From Kalmanozyma brasiliensis GHG001 (lineage: Eukaryota > Basidiomycota > Ustilaginomycetes > Ustilaginales): a stretch of DNA of 64,000 bases. A model generated the notes under the pieces. It had not been told where the DNA came from. It made no database searches and saw nothing but the letters and a program-made list of their open reading frames with translations. This document shows positions 9,583 through 19,561 of this stretch, in pieces. The first letter of the stretch is position 1, and the number at the start of each line of letters is the position of its first letter. The stretch lies in contig NW_015961959.1 in the NCBI RefSeq assembly GCF_000497045.1, positions 1,363,304-1,427,303 on the forward strand, read 5' to 3'. The position numbers were made by a program, and so were the translations under genes.

Positions 9583-10704
9583 CTATGAGGAATGCGGGGA
9601 GGGGAGTCGGAGGGCGAGTCGAACGAGGTCGAGTGCGCCCTCTGTAAGCTGGTTGTGTCCGCCATGGAGGGTCTCTATGAGCGTCACTTTGTGGAAGCGT
9701 TTGACGTGGGCGTAGTCACGAATGGTTCTCTCCTGCACACTCGCCGGGGTTGAATCGAGGAGAGTGTCGAACAGACGTCGGGAGTGGTCTATAGGGATGA
9801 CAGGATCGTCCCTCGCATGGAGCAGGACGATGGATGTGCGTCTGGAGCTCTTTGCGTCCGTGAGGGTGGGTAAGGCGGCAAGCGTGTTCAACTGGGTCTG
9901 TAGGAATCGGTCCAGGAGGCGGTTGTGGAACGGGATCGCTCCGATGGGTTTGAGCAGTGGAAGGAATCCACCTAGGCGAAAGTCTTTGACCAGACTCTTG
10001 AGGTTCGTGTATGGTGCCATCAGCACAAGTCCATCCACTGGCGTGGCTTGATGTTCGAGTTTGACAGCGAGCAGTGCGCCCACGCCGGTACCTAGGCTCT
10101 GACCGAAGATCGTCACTCCCTGTTGCGCACCCCGCTGTTGCGCGCGGATCCATCGATACGCCGTCTCTGCATCCTCTACCAGCCCTTCCTCGCTAGGTGT
10201 GCCACTGCTGTCTCCAAACCCACGATAGTCGATCGCAACCACGTTGACGTCCATCCGAGCGGTCAGCGCCGAGTAGGCAGCAATGCGAAACGGGGCCGCG
10301 CGATTCATGCTATTCCCATGCAGGTAGAGCACCGTTGGGTATTCGCGCATCGCCAACTCGTACACGTCCTCCCCCCAACCCTCGTCCGAAGAGGAGAGGC
10401 GGGTCTGGTAGAACGATTCGGGGAGGATATGCCATGCCCCGATGCGCTCGTTGTCTGCGGTGGTCAGGTGCAAGGGTCGCGTTTTGAAGGGTGCTAGGCC
10501 ATACCGGGAGGGTTGGTGGTAAGTGGGGAAGAAGGGGAAGGAGATGGCGTGCAGGAAGATGAAGTGCCGTTGAAAAGGAGGTGTCAGGAGGAGGAGGAAG
10601 AAGGATAGGTAGAGGGAACAGAGGGTGAGGGGGGTGGTGAGGGTGCGACGGAGCAGGGTGGACGATGAGGAGGGTGATATTGAGGATGGCGGTTTGGTGG
10701 ACAT
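9583..10704 (-). CDS. Alpha/beta hydrolase, ABHD12/ABHD13 (BEM46-like) type
   Basis: 373 aa, single exon. One N-terminal membrane anchor (about residues 27-42) precedes the hydrolase domain. The family markers are in order: LYLHGN oxyanion region (127-131), DYRGFGDSSG (159-168), nucleophile elbow GQSLGTG with Ser203, an acid in ARDDP (Asp299/300) and the catalytic histidine in HGGHNQ (His350). This layout fits membrane-anchored serine hydrolases of the ABHD12/ABHD13/BEM46 group that act on lysophospholipids or acylglycerols. The substrate cannot be read from sequence. It is convergent with the F-box gene. Confidence 0.85.
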   Translation of the reverse strand: MSTKPPSSISPSSSSTLLRRTLTTPLTLCSLYLSFFLLLLTPPFQRHFIFLHAISFPFFPTYHQPSRYGLAPFKTRPLHLTTADNERIGAWHILPESFYQTRLSSSDEGWGEDVYELAMREYPTVLYLHGNSMNRAAPFRIAAYSALTARMDVNVVAIDYRGFGDSSGTPSEEGLVEDAETAYRWIRAQQRGAQQGVTIFGQSLGTGVGALLAVKLEHQATPVDGLVLMAPYTNLKSLVKDFRLGGFLPLLKPIGAIPFHNRLLDRFLQTQLNTLAALPTLTDAKSSRRTSIVLLHARDDPVIPIDHSRRLFDTLLDSTPASVQERTIRDYAHVKRFHKVTLIETLHGGHNQLTEGALDLVRLALRLPSPHSS

Positions 10705-11038
10705 CGTAGAAGAGCGGCGTCTATTGGGTGATGAGGAGAGGGCGAATAGGTGAGTTGGAGCCCTGCTATGGTACGTGCATGATGGCGTGGTGGCAGCGGA
10801 TGGTGCGCTAGGAGGGAAGCGTTCCGGCCCAGCACGATGGGAAGCATGTCCACGTTCTCAGAACCTCAAGGTGGAGGTGGAAGAGGCCGAGTTCCGAGCA
10901 TCACCTCAACACCAAGACCAACACCAGCATTAAGATCACACCTTCACCTCTCTCACGACGACGTCCAGATCAACACACCTTGAGCCTCTGAATGTGTGTT
11001 GTAACTGTGGCTGTGATTCGATTCAATGCTAAGGGGCT
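10705..11038. other. Intergenic, upstream of the hydrolase gene
   Basis: 334 bp holding the promoter of the minus-strand hydrolase and the 3' end of the HMG-CoA lyase transcript. No further gene or repeat seen. Confidence 0.5.
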
Positions 11039-12091
11039 TCACAGCCTTTGCTTCCCCTCCTTGGCCGCCTTGTCCGCCTTCAACTTCCTCTGCGCCAGCA
11101 TCGCCCTGCCGGCATTACTCATGTTTCGTCTCCCAATCTCGCCACTGATCCACTCGCCGACGTCTACGAGCTTGTTCAGGTCCGTCCCTGTCTCGTATCC
11201 CTCTGCGTGCAACGCGAACACTACACTCTCCGTATCGATATTCCCAGTCGCACCTGGGCTATACGGACATCCACCGAGCCCACCTACCGCCGCATCGACC
11301 GTCCTAACGCCCAACCTTACCATGTGCAGAACATTTGCCAGACCCGTGTTCATCGTGTCGTGGCAGTGGGCTGCGAAGTACTCTGCTGGGGCGTTTGTGT
11401 GTTTGAGTGAGGCATTGAGGGCTGCTTCGACGACGGATGGGGTACCTGCACCGATGGTGTCGCCCAGGGAGACCTCGTAGCAGCCCATATCCTTGAGCGC
11501 CTTGCTGACCCTCCCAACAGCTTCAGGATCGACAGCGCCTTCGTATGGACAGCCAGCAACGACACTAACGTAGCCACGAACTTTCAACCCCATCGCTTTC
11601 GCCTTAGCCGTAACCTCTTCGAGCCGGGTGAGCGACTCGGCGATGGAACAGTTGGTGTTGGCCTTGCAGAAGGATTCGGAGGCGGCAGTGAAGATAGCGA
11701 TCTCGTCCGTCTGCCCCTTGTGCGTCTCTAGGAGCTTTTGTAACCCCTCCAATCCGCGCATGTTGGGCACGAGAACGGGATAGGATATCGACGGGGAGAC
11801 CGGCATACCGCTTACCACCTGCGGAGTATCGCCCATCTGAGGCACCCACTTTGGAGACACGAACGAGCCCGCTTCGATCACCGGCACACCTGTCTCGGCG
11901 AGCCGTCGAATCAGCTCAATCTTGGTGGCGGTGGGCACGATGGTCTTTTCGTTCTGCAGTCCATCGCGTGGAGAGACCTCGACGATCTTGACAAAGTTGC
12001 CCCGGGTTGCTGCTGTGGCGAGCGTACGGCGCGACGAGACACCGGACAGCGTGGAGCGGGCGAGCGAGCGAAGCGTCGAGATGCGATGCAT
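11039..12091 (-). CDS. Hydroxymethylglutaryl-CoA lyase, mitochondrial
   Basis: 350 aa from the ATG at 12091, which opens a basic Ser/Arg-rich presequence of about 25 residues (RSLARSTLSGVSSRR) consistent with mitochondrial import. The DRE-TIM metallolyase core follows: VEVSPRDGLQNE (metal-binding Asp), GSFVSPKWVPQM, VAGCPYEG, the metal-binding AAHCHDT and the family signature GLGGCPYSPGATGN with the active-site cysteine. The enzyme cleaves HMG-CoA to acetoacetate and acetyl-CoA, the last step of leucine breakdown. Length and motif spacing are normal. The frame extends upstream of the chosen start, but the extra residues do not look like a presequence. Confidence 0.95.
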   Translation of the reverse strand: MHRISTLRSLARSTLSGVSSRRTLATAATRGNFVKIVEVSPRDGLQNEKTIVPTATKIELIRRLAETGVPVIEAGSFVSPKWVPQMGDTPQVVSGMPVSPSISYPVLVPNMRGLEGLQKLLETHKGQTDEIAIFTAASESFCKANTNCSIAESLTRLEEVTAKAKAMGLKVRGYVSVVAGCPYEGAVDPEAVGRVSKALKDMGCYEVSLGDTIGAGTPSVVEAALNASLKHTNAPAEYFAAHCHDTMNTGLANVLHMVRLGVRTVDAAVGGLGGCPYSPGATGNIDTESVVFALHAEGYETGTDLNKLVDVGEWISGEIGRRNMSNAGRAMLAQRKLKADKAAKEGKQRL

Positions 12092-12476
12092 GGTCTCGTG
12101 TATGGTGAATGGGGTGACAGAGCAAGATGCGACGGCGACAAGCAAATGGTAGAAGAAGCCGGTGCTGACGAGCGCCGGCGGTGAAGGGTTGTGCGGGGTA
12201 CGCACCGGCTAAACTGCGCACAGGGCCGCTGGCGGAATTTGTGCGTTTTTTAGCCGCCACGCCCGCCTTGTCCGAACGAGCAACCCCGGAAACATCATGG
12301 CGATGTCAATATGCTCGGTCGTCATCAGCTTTTGGTTCAGAGCTGGATGCGCCTCAGCTTTGTCCTCAATCTCGCTCTCAGAGTGACGCAAGCAAACCAC
12401 ACAGAGCCTGGAAGGGGTATCATATCTTTCCCAAAGGTAACAAACTCTGCCCAGGCGCAGAAACACTACAAATACA
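12092..12476. other. Intergenic between two minus-strand genes
   Basis: 385 bp between HMG-CoA lyase and the RGS gene, holding the lyase promoter and the RGS 3' UTR. Nothing else identified. Confidence 0.5.
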
Positions 12477-15308
12477 CTACGGAATGACCATGACGATGAC
12501 CACCACGACGACGGTCGCGAGCGCATCCAGCGCGGTGATTCGGAGCGCCTTCATCTGCTGAGCCCTTCTGACGCGCGCGTCCAGTACGCGCTCCGTGCCG
12601 ACGGCGAAACCGGTTCCTCTCTGCACCGCGCTCCAGACGCGGCGGTGGAGGGGCATCTTGCTATCGTACGCGCGCTTGGGTCCACGTGGGACGGGGACGG
12701 GGGTGGGTGCGACGGCGGTGGTGCTCGTCGCCGCCGACAGGCGCGATTTGCGATCCGTAGGCAGCGAGAACAGCAGCGGTCGGTCAGTCAGAGGGGCGGG
12801 AGCGGGTGCGGACCAAGGAGCGATGTCGCGCGGATCCAACGCCGCCGGTTCCGGCTCTGGGATGGTCGGCAACGCGAATTCCTCCTTCTCCGCATCGCTC
12901 TCCACCGCCTTGGTCGACGACTTGAACGGCAGCAGCGTGTGCGAGAGGGACTTGCGGCGGGCCATGCCCGGCTGCGGCGAGACCGAGGCGTCCGGCGAAC
13001 CAGGCGCAGCACGAGTGGCCAGTTCTGGATCGAACAGCAGCGCGTCCCGCGTAAATGCCGGCGTCTCCACAGACTCGTCCGCCGCCTCGGCGCCGTTCTT
13101 GGTCATGATGCCGATGCTGAAGTTGAGCAAAGGGACGCGCTTTTGCTTGATCACCGCAGCGCCGGGGGCGAGGGGGCGGTCGACGGAGCCGTCGGATGAG
13201 TTCGGGGCGCGATCCATGCTCGGGCGCACTGGGTGCGAGGTGTGTGCATCCGAAAAGGTCGCTGATGGCCTACCCACGGATTCGGCCACGGCCGGCCTGC
13301 GAGGCGTGTGAAGGATCACAGCCGCGGGCGCTGTCAGCGACTCCTTTTCAAAGTATGGCTGCAGATGAACAGCATTGGACGTATCGCCAAGCTCAAACGA
13401 GTCCTTGTTGGTGAAGCCACTCTCGGTGACTTCAGACTTGGAGCGGTGGCGACCCTCCTCGAGGTTGCGCAGATCACCGCCGCTGCGAGCGGCAGGGAGA
13501 TCTGAGGAAGAACGGTTCTTGCGATGCTTGTCCTTCTTCAGGCCAGTGATGCCCGTGAGGATGTTGGCGATCTCAGGCGCCATCCACCGGTTGGTGTCCT
13601 GTTCGGCAGAGACGTCGCGCTGGTCAGCCGCAGCTTGCAGCTCAGCGAGGTCGAAGCCGATAACGTCTTCACCAGAGATGCGCGATCGGATCTCTTCGCG
13701 CTCGCGCTCCTCCTCTGCGTCCGGTTCGCGGTTGCCTCGCAGCGTAAGCCATACGCAGAGACCAGTAAAGTAGGCCAAAACGTAGCCCAGACCCGCAGCC
13801 CAGATGGGAGCCGTGAGTAGGCGCCACCACCGAGAGATGTCGCCGTTGCCATTGGCGCGCGGCGCAAACGGCGAGGGCTCGATAATAAGCAGGATGCTCA
13901 AGATGAGTGCAATGGTGGACAGAACAATGCCGACCATGAGGCGACCCCGTTTGGTCTTGTTGCCGAGATTGCTCGTCACCGAGATGAAGAAGAAGGGGAC
14001 GACGTGCTGCGACATGTAGGCGTAGACCGCCTCTGCGACGGGCGCGAGCACCTCTGGGTGGGTCGAGAAGTCGCATTCGGCCAGAGCGAGTTGCAAGTCG
14101 CCCTCGGAGATGAGGCCCATGTCGACCATCCAGCGGAGACGCGGCATCTTGTCGTTCTTGGACGAGCCAAGTTGGCGCACTGGCGAGTCGGGTGCGTCGG
14201 CTACGGTGTCGGATGACGAGCTGGAGTAGCGCTTCTTTCGGCCCTTTCGCGAGCTCGGCAGGATGCAGGCACGTCGAGAGCAAAGGTAGCGATGCACCAT
14301 GCGATCGAAGTCGACTCGAAGAGGCTGCGTTTCGGGCTTGAGGCCCAAGTCGGATGGCTTGAGTCGAGCAAGCACTTCCCGCGACATCTCCTCGGGGATG
14401 TCGGAGAGATCATCCGTGGTTTCGGAACCCTGAAGCAAAACATCCATAGCGGTGAGATCGGACGATGCGCGACCCTTGCAGGCCCTTCGCACGTAAGCTC
14501 GGACAGCTGCTTTGCATGTCGCCGGGTCTGGACTCTTGAGGCGGTCTGCACGCGCTTGGTCCCTGAACTTGGTGACGTAGCGCTCGTAGGCTACCAAGAA
14601 GTCCAAAGCATCCACCTCGTCGTAGTGAAGACGCTCTGCGGTTTGCTCCTTTTCCTTCATATACCTTGGCGAGGGTGGCGATGATGTCGACGAGGAAGGC
14701 AGATCAAAGTTGAGGTCCAAGTCGTCGATAGCAGAGCTCTGCATGTCCGATGCTGGGTAATAGGCTGGCAAACGCTTGTGAGGGAGACGCTGAAAATGCA
14801 AAAAGGTGCGCAGATCGAGAAGGCTGATGGGGCGACAGCTACGGCCATGGATGATGTCGATGAGGCTGACGCCTAGACTGCTCTTCTGCTCCTTTTTAGC
14901 AAGATCAGCGATGGTGGTGTTGCCACCAGCTTTGGTGTTGCTGCGTTGCAGGAGCAGGGCGGGTGTGCGTTGTGATGATCCAACAGCGTGGGTGGCGCGA
15001 CGGCTGTACTCGCAGCATTGTGCACCGTAGCCACAGCTGGGGCCACCGCAACTCTGAAGTGTTGATGATGCGGGGGCAGCCGTCTTTTCCTGGTCGGCCG
15101 CACATTCAAGACAGTCGCCGCGCATGAAATTGTTCTTGTTGACGCCTGCGACGGTATCCCACTCGTCGGGTTGGATCCAGCCAAAGATGTCTTCGTCGCG
15201 GTTGTCGGCATAGACATTGTGTTCTGTTGCCGAAGGGAACTGAGCGCTGGGGGCCGCGTCGGTGGCGGCGACGGCGCCTCGTGCTGGTGTTGGTGATGCG
15301 GAGGACAT
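12477..15308 (-). CDS. RGS-domain membrane protein
   Basis: 943 aa, single exon. The N-terminus is disordered with a Cys-rich patch. An RGS-like domain expanded by insertions follows: SLIDIIHGRSCRPISLLDLRTFL, then VDALDFLVAYERYVTKF, VHRYL and a last helix ending VAEAVYAYMSQHVVPFFF. Two or three hydrophobic spans (roughly residues 445-465 and 490-515) sit just after it, so the domain is membrane-tethered. The remaining C-terminal half is Ser/Pro/Arg-rich, and the protein ends in a strongly hydrophobic Val/Ile tail. Proteins of this architecture are predicted GTPase activators for G-alpha subunits in fungal nutrient or pheromone signalling. Which G-alpha is targeted is unknown. Confidence 0.75.
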   Translation of the reverse strand: MSSASPTPARGAVAATDAAPSAQFPSATEHNVYADNRDEDIFGWIQPDEWDTVAGVNKNNFMRGDCLECAADQEKTAAPASSTLQSCGGPSCGYGAQCCEYSRRATHAVGSSQRTPALLLQRSNTKAGGNTTIADLAKKEQKSSLGVSLIDIIHGRSCRPISLLDLRTFLHFQRLPHKRLPAYYPASDMQSSAIDDLDLNFDLPSSSTSSPPSPRYMKEKEQTAERLHYDEVDALDFLVAYERYVTKFRDQARADRLKSPDPATCKAAVRAYVRRACKGRASSDLTAMDVLLQGSETTDDLSDIPEEMSREVLARLKPSDLGLKPETQPLRVDFDRMVHRYLCSRRACILPSSRKGRKKRYSSSSSDTVADAPDSPVRQLGSSKNDKMPRLRWMVDMGLISEGDLQLALAECDFSTHPEVLAPVAEAVYAYMSQHVVPFFFISVTSNLGNKTKRGRLMVGIVLSTIALILSILLIIEPSPFAPRANGNGDISRWWRLLTAPIWAAGLGYVLAYFTGLCVWLTLRGNREPDAEEEREREEIRSRISGEDVIGFDLAELQAAADQRDVSAEQDTNRWMAPEIANILTGITGLKKDKHRKNRSSSDLPAARSGGDLRNLEEGRHRSKSEVTESGFTNKDSFELGDTSNAVHLQPYFEKESLTAPAAVILHTPRRPAVAESVGRPSATFSDAHTSHPVRPSMDRAPNSSDGSVDRPLAPGAAVIKQKRVPLLNFSIGIMTKNGAEAADESVETPAFTRDALLFDPELATRAAPGSPDASVSPQPGMARRKSLSHTLLPFKSSTKAVESDAEKEEFALPTIPEPEPAALDPRDIAPWSAPAPAPLTDRPLLFSLPTDRKSRLSAATSTTAVAPTPVPVPRGPKRAYDSKMPLHRRVWSAVQRGTGFAVGTERVLDARVRRAQQMKALRITALDALATVVVVVIVMVIP

Positions 15309-18300
15309 TATGATGCCTGCTCGCTATGGAGCGACGCTGATGATGGATAGATCAAAGATCGAGATGGCGAAAGGTGTTGACCTAGATGCGCAGCATTCTG
15401 AGGGGGGTTCAGAGACTGGTGACGAGTGTGAACTGAATGGAGCTGAAGTCGATCTCGAAGCAGACGATGGCTGGGAGTTTTGCTGGAGTCGATGGTGGTA
15501 GTGACAAATCGATAGAGCTGCGGTCGAGATCAGGGTACGTGTGCGAAGAAGCTTGGTGCAAGACGGAAAAGACAGTAGCGCGATGCTGTTGTTATACTGA
15601 GGAAAGCGAGAGATGGGAGCGTGGTGGTGATGGTGCGGAGAGCTGCAGCAAGGTTGGTGATCAACCGAAAGGTAGCGAGGCAGCTGAGCTGATGTTGAGA
15701 GAGAAGTTTGTCGGTACAGACGAGGTTTGTATCGTAAGCGAGGACGGTCAACCGAATAGACAGTGTGACGAGGCTAAGCCGGTCTGAGCTTGCGGATGGA
15801 CGGGCCAAAGGTGACTGGGCTGGCGCCAGGCTGAAATCGGATGAGAGAGTGTGTGTATGCGCGGTCTGAGATACGGACGGAGGTCGAAAAGATGTTTGAC
15901 AAGGAGGCTGACGATGGGAGGACGAGAATCCGGAAAGGAATCGACGGCGTAAGGGGACAACGACGAGATGGGACGAGATGCGGCGGAGGAGGCTGCTGCC
16001 CTTGTGAGAAATCGAGTGATGGAGCGGAGTGGCGGTCTGGAACAGCAGAGTGAAATTGTGAATGGTTCGAGGAGAAGGAGGCACTTTGGCAGTGTCAAGT
16101 GAAGCGATGCAGAAGAAGCAAAAGCTTGGCCAGGATCACCCTCGTGGCCGTCTCGGCAAAGCTAGGCGACAGAGCTCTCTTTTGTGCGTGCTTCCCCCAC
16201 CTGTCTCGACATTGTGACCCTTGCATGCGGGACCAAAAAACCCGTCCCCGTTCTGCACCTCAACACATCTCCGTTGCTCCCTTCGTTCCAGAATCAAAGT
16301 GCAGAAAGACAGGCTTGCTAACTAGGTGCCATTCCAGCTCTGAGTCGACGGCCAGGACAGACGAGGGCAATGGCGAGAAGTGACTTGAGAGGCGGTCTTC
16401 AGAGGCTCAAGACCTCGTTGTTTCTGGCCAATTGCGTAGAGAGGGAGGAAAGGCGGGACCGTACAGGTCTCTCAGGGAAAGAGAAGGAGTGGCAGGCCGC
16501 ACAAAAGGAGATTGGGCCGGATTTGAAATCTAGACCATCACGTCGGGGTTCGTAAAAGTGGATTTTGGCAGCTCGATTCCGACGGGTACCGCACTCGATT
16601 GTTTCGACTGTTGCGTTGGCCGGTCGATTGACTTCATTGTTGCTCCGGCCTTGACCTGCAAAGGGTCAAAGCAAGGAGATGGGCCGCTCATAAAAATGAG
16701 TGGAGACTTTGCCAAGCAGAGCAAGCCTCGCACAATGGATCCTGTCCCACATCACCTTGGCATGGTCGACAATTGTCCAAGCGAAATCTCACGGCAAAGC
16801 GACGGCAGAGCAGCATCCTTAGCCACGCGACTCGATTGCAAAAATCTTTCTTTTCAGGCAGCATCAAAAGCCACAGCAGCAAAGCCACCCAAACAGATTT
16901 TCAGCGCTTCGCAGGCACAGGAACAGTGGAGAAACATCTGAATCGACTGTTTTGGCGCGTGGGAATTTCAGATTGACTGATGCTACGCCCTTGCTCGCTC
17001 GCAAGATCAAAATCCAAACTTAGCTAAACACGCCGCCTCTGCCTCACCAAGGAGCGGTCGATCAATTCTCAAACCCTGTTTTGCTCAGAGAGAGACAGTC
17101 GCGACTTGTCTCGACGCGGCTCCCACCCAGGCCACTGGAGCCGATGTGATAGAGTATATCCCAAGACTCGACTCGCGACCAGTTCTTATGATGACGAAGG
17201 CATGGCGTTCGCGTTCCATCCGTCAGAGCTGTTTTGGCTGGGCGCCATCGTGTCAGAGCTGGTTGGCTGCGTCTGCCACCCTTGCATCGTCATTTGTCTC
17301 GTAGCCATCCGTGCCTCGCTATTTGGCCTCAAGGTCAGCTCTCCTTGTCGACGAAAAGTCAATCATCGAGGGTACCACCATTGATGTGTCAACGCCTGTG
17401 GGGCGAGCAGGGACTTCATGCTAGAATCGTCGTTAACAATGCACAGCATGTCTCAGCTCGAGGTAATTTGCATATGAGCCTGCAGCGGGTAAAGCGCAAT
17501 TCGCACAGGCGAGCGGCCCTTTACCACCCTCAGGCGGAGTCTGTACAGATCTCATACGTCGAATGCAGACGACTTGATCACTTCCGTCCAGCTCGCAGGA
17601 ACACGCAACGGAGCGGACTTGGTATGGATTCCAACAGCCGCCCGTGAGGGAACACAGACGTCTTTTCACCAAAATGGCCTGATTCAAGACTAACGTGCCC
17701 TTGGTCAGGCCTGAACGCGGGGACGGCGATTGCAGGTGTTGACAATTGCCCGCTTGGCCTAACGTGGAAGGCACATCTGCTGTCGACAAGGCGTCTGTTT
17801 TTCCCGGGAGAACAGCCTGTCGAACGCCGTCCCGAGGCCGCGCATCTCACATGTCAAGCGACAACACGCTCTCGCTTCTATGCTAGCCCATTCCGGGATC
17901 TCGTCCCCGTGTTTGGATTGTGGTTTGTCCATGCGGCGCTGCACATGGACAAACTTACGCTAAGGAAGAGTCTAGCGTGAATCAGTGTCGAGCGAGATCG
18001 GACGGTCGGACGACCTCCAAACATGCAGCCCGATCGACGAGATTTCCTCGCACCGATCTGTCAGATCAGGCTTGCCCGCGAACTGGGCTTCCGCTTTCGA
18101 GCTTGTCCACTTGCCTCGCGAGGTCTGACGACTCGACCCAGCATGTTTAGCCCCACATGGCTTCGACGTCCGAATCTACTGAAGCATACAAAACCTTATG
18201 GGGTGCTACCATGACTAAGTGATGCTTGAGCTCTGACCCATGTGATCCGCGCGACAGCAAGAACGGAAGATCGGAGCGAAGCCTGATCGGCTCTACCTCA

Positions 18301-18582
18301 CGCTCACAGTCTTGCACGTCAGCTGCGAGACGTGCTGATCAAAGTGGCTGTTCCCTGCCGTCACCGTCAATTGATTGCCAAAGGGAAAGGGTCCGAGAAC
18401 GATTTCCACGGCGCCGCCGGCTGGACTTTGCAGCTCGGCAGGCAGCAAGTCTGCATGTTGCGGCGTTGAAAATCAGACGATTTCTGCAGGGGCCTTCGCC
18501 TCCACACCGACCAAGAAAGCCGTTGCCTCAGACCATCCTTCTCCACCACCATCCCGCCATCCTTCCTCAAAACGTCGCAATC
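15309..18582. other. Long gene-poor divergent intergenic region
   Basis: 3.27 kb between the RGS gene (minus) and the DUF3074 gene (plus). Open frames here are short and lack the C-ending codon pattern of the neighbours, except the weak candidate at 17202. No repeat array, transposon end or tRNA was recognised. The first ~800 bp upstream of the RGS gene is purine-rich on the plus strand and could be a long 5' leader. Confidence 0.5.
17202..17384 (+). CDS. Possible small hydrophobic Cys-containing ORF (weak)
   Basis: 60 codons from an ATG. The first ~45 residues are hydrophobic with several cysteines (LVGCVCHPCIVICL), loosely like the small Cys-rich protein at 883-1182. Codon use is reasonable, but there is no recognised family, no strong start context and no clear 3' exon. 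It may be chance; listed only because the surrounding 3 kb has nothing better. Confidence 0.2.
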   Translation: MAFAFHPSELFWLGAIVSELVGCVCHPCIVICLVAIRASLFGLKVSSPCRRKVNHRGYHH

Positions 18583-19452
18583 ATGACGACCACAAGCGGC
18601 ACCAGTGGTAGCTTTGCCCCCTTTGCAGCCATCGAGATCCCCTTCTCATCCGTCCCACCCTCGGGCACACCCGAATACGCCGAGTTCATCGCGCACTACC
18701 TCTCCTCGGCCTTCGCCTTCATCCGTGCCACGCCCGGGTGGAAGAAGACCAAGCACTTCCACACCGACGTCGGCGGCGATGTGCAGTGCAAGCTGCTGCC
18801 CAGTCCCGTCTCACAGATCGCCAAGAAGGGCTGGCACCTGCGCGAATCCCAACACGCATCCGACTGCGGCTTGACCTACGATGACTTCCGCCGCTATCTG
18901 CGCTTTCAACATTCCACCTACGAGAAGCTGTACATCGAGGACATCCAGGTCACTCAGCGACTGGCAGCGGTGAAAGAAGACGAGGCGGAAGTGTGGCACA
19001 ACGCTTACAAGCTGCCGATCGTCACGGCCGATAGGGACTTTGTGCAGATGCTGTTGACCATCGATCTGCCCCCTCACCCCGAGCCCTTCAGCGAGGCGCA
19101 TGAGGCAGCAACGCTGGAATGGATCAGAAGCGCCGACCGAACAATCGAGCCGCCAGCGGTCGCCGATGGAGCGCATCGTTCCTTTGTCGTGCTTCAATTC
19201 CCAATCGCCCACCCAGACGCCCCAGAGAAGGCGCCCAAGGTCCGCGCCGTCTACTCGTCGTTCGAAGCCGTCTCCGAGGCAGCTGGGGACAAGGTCGACT
19301 GGAAGATGGCCGTGCAATCCGACACACGCGGGAGAATACCTACATTTTTGCAGGAAGGGGCCATGCCCGGAGAGATCGCGCACGACGTCCATGCGTTTAT
19401 TGGGTGGGCCAACAAGTACAAGGCTGAAAACCCGCCTGCTGGCGACCAGTAG
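18583..19452 (+). CDS. DUF3074 (START-like) domain protein
   Basis: 289 aa from the ATG at 18583, with dense C-ending codons throughout. The segment GWHLRESQHASD followed by LTYDDFRRYLRFQHSTYEKLYIEDI resembles the opening of the fungal DUF3074 domain, a START/Bet v 1-like lipid-binding fold. The central part (WHNAYKLPIVTADRDFVQMLLT) and the C-terminal strand/helix (VRAVYSSFEAVSE... VDWKMAVQSDTRGRIPTFLQE... VHAFIGW) complete it. The function is unknown; hydrophobic ligand binding is the usual guess. It is convergent with the arrestin-like gene, 109 bp apart. Confidence 0.75.
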   Translation: MTTTSGTSGSFAPFAAIEIPFSSVPPSGTPEYAEFIAHYLSSAFAFIRATPGWKKTKHFHTDVGGDVQCKLLPSPVSQIAKKGWHLRESQHASDCGLTYDDFRRYLRFQHSTYEKLYIEDIQVTQRLAAVKEDEAEVWHNAYKLPIVTADRDFVQMLLTIDLPPHPEPFSEAHEAATLEWIRSADRTIEPPAVADGAHRSFVVLQFPIAHPDAPEKAPKVRAVYSSFEAVSEAAGDKVDWKMAVQSDTRGRIPTFLQEGAMPGEIAHDVHAFIGWANKYKAENPPAGDQ

Positions 19453-19561
19453 ACCCACTATCAAGCATCTTTCCGTCCCAATCGCATCTTTCTAGCATCG
19501 ACCCGATTGTGGTTGCCAGTGCTTGTGACCAGATACAAATACATGAGCCCGTCTCGCTCGT

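Noticed and set aside
16558..16941. 127-codon plus-strand ORF in the 15.3-18.6 kb gap
   Set aside because: Composition is not protein-like and no start context, domain or splice partner supports it.
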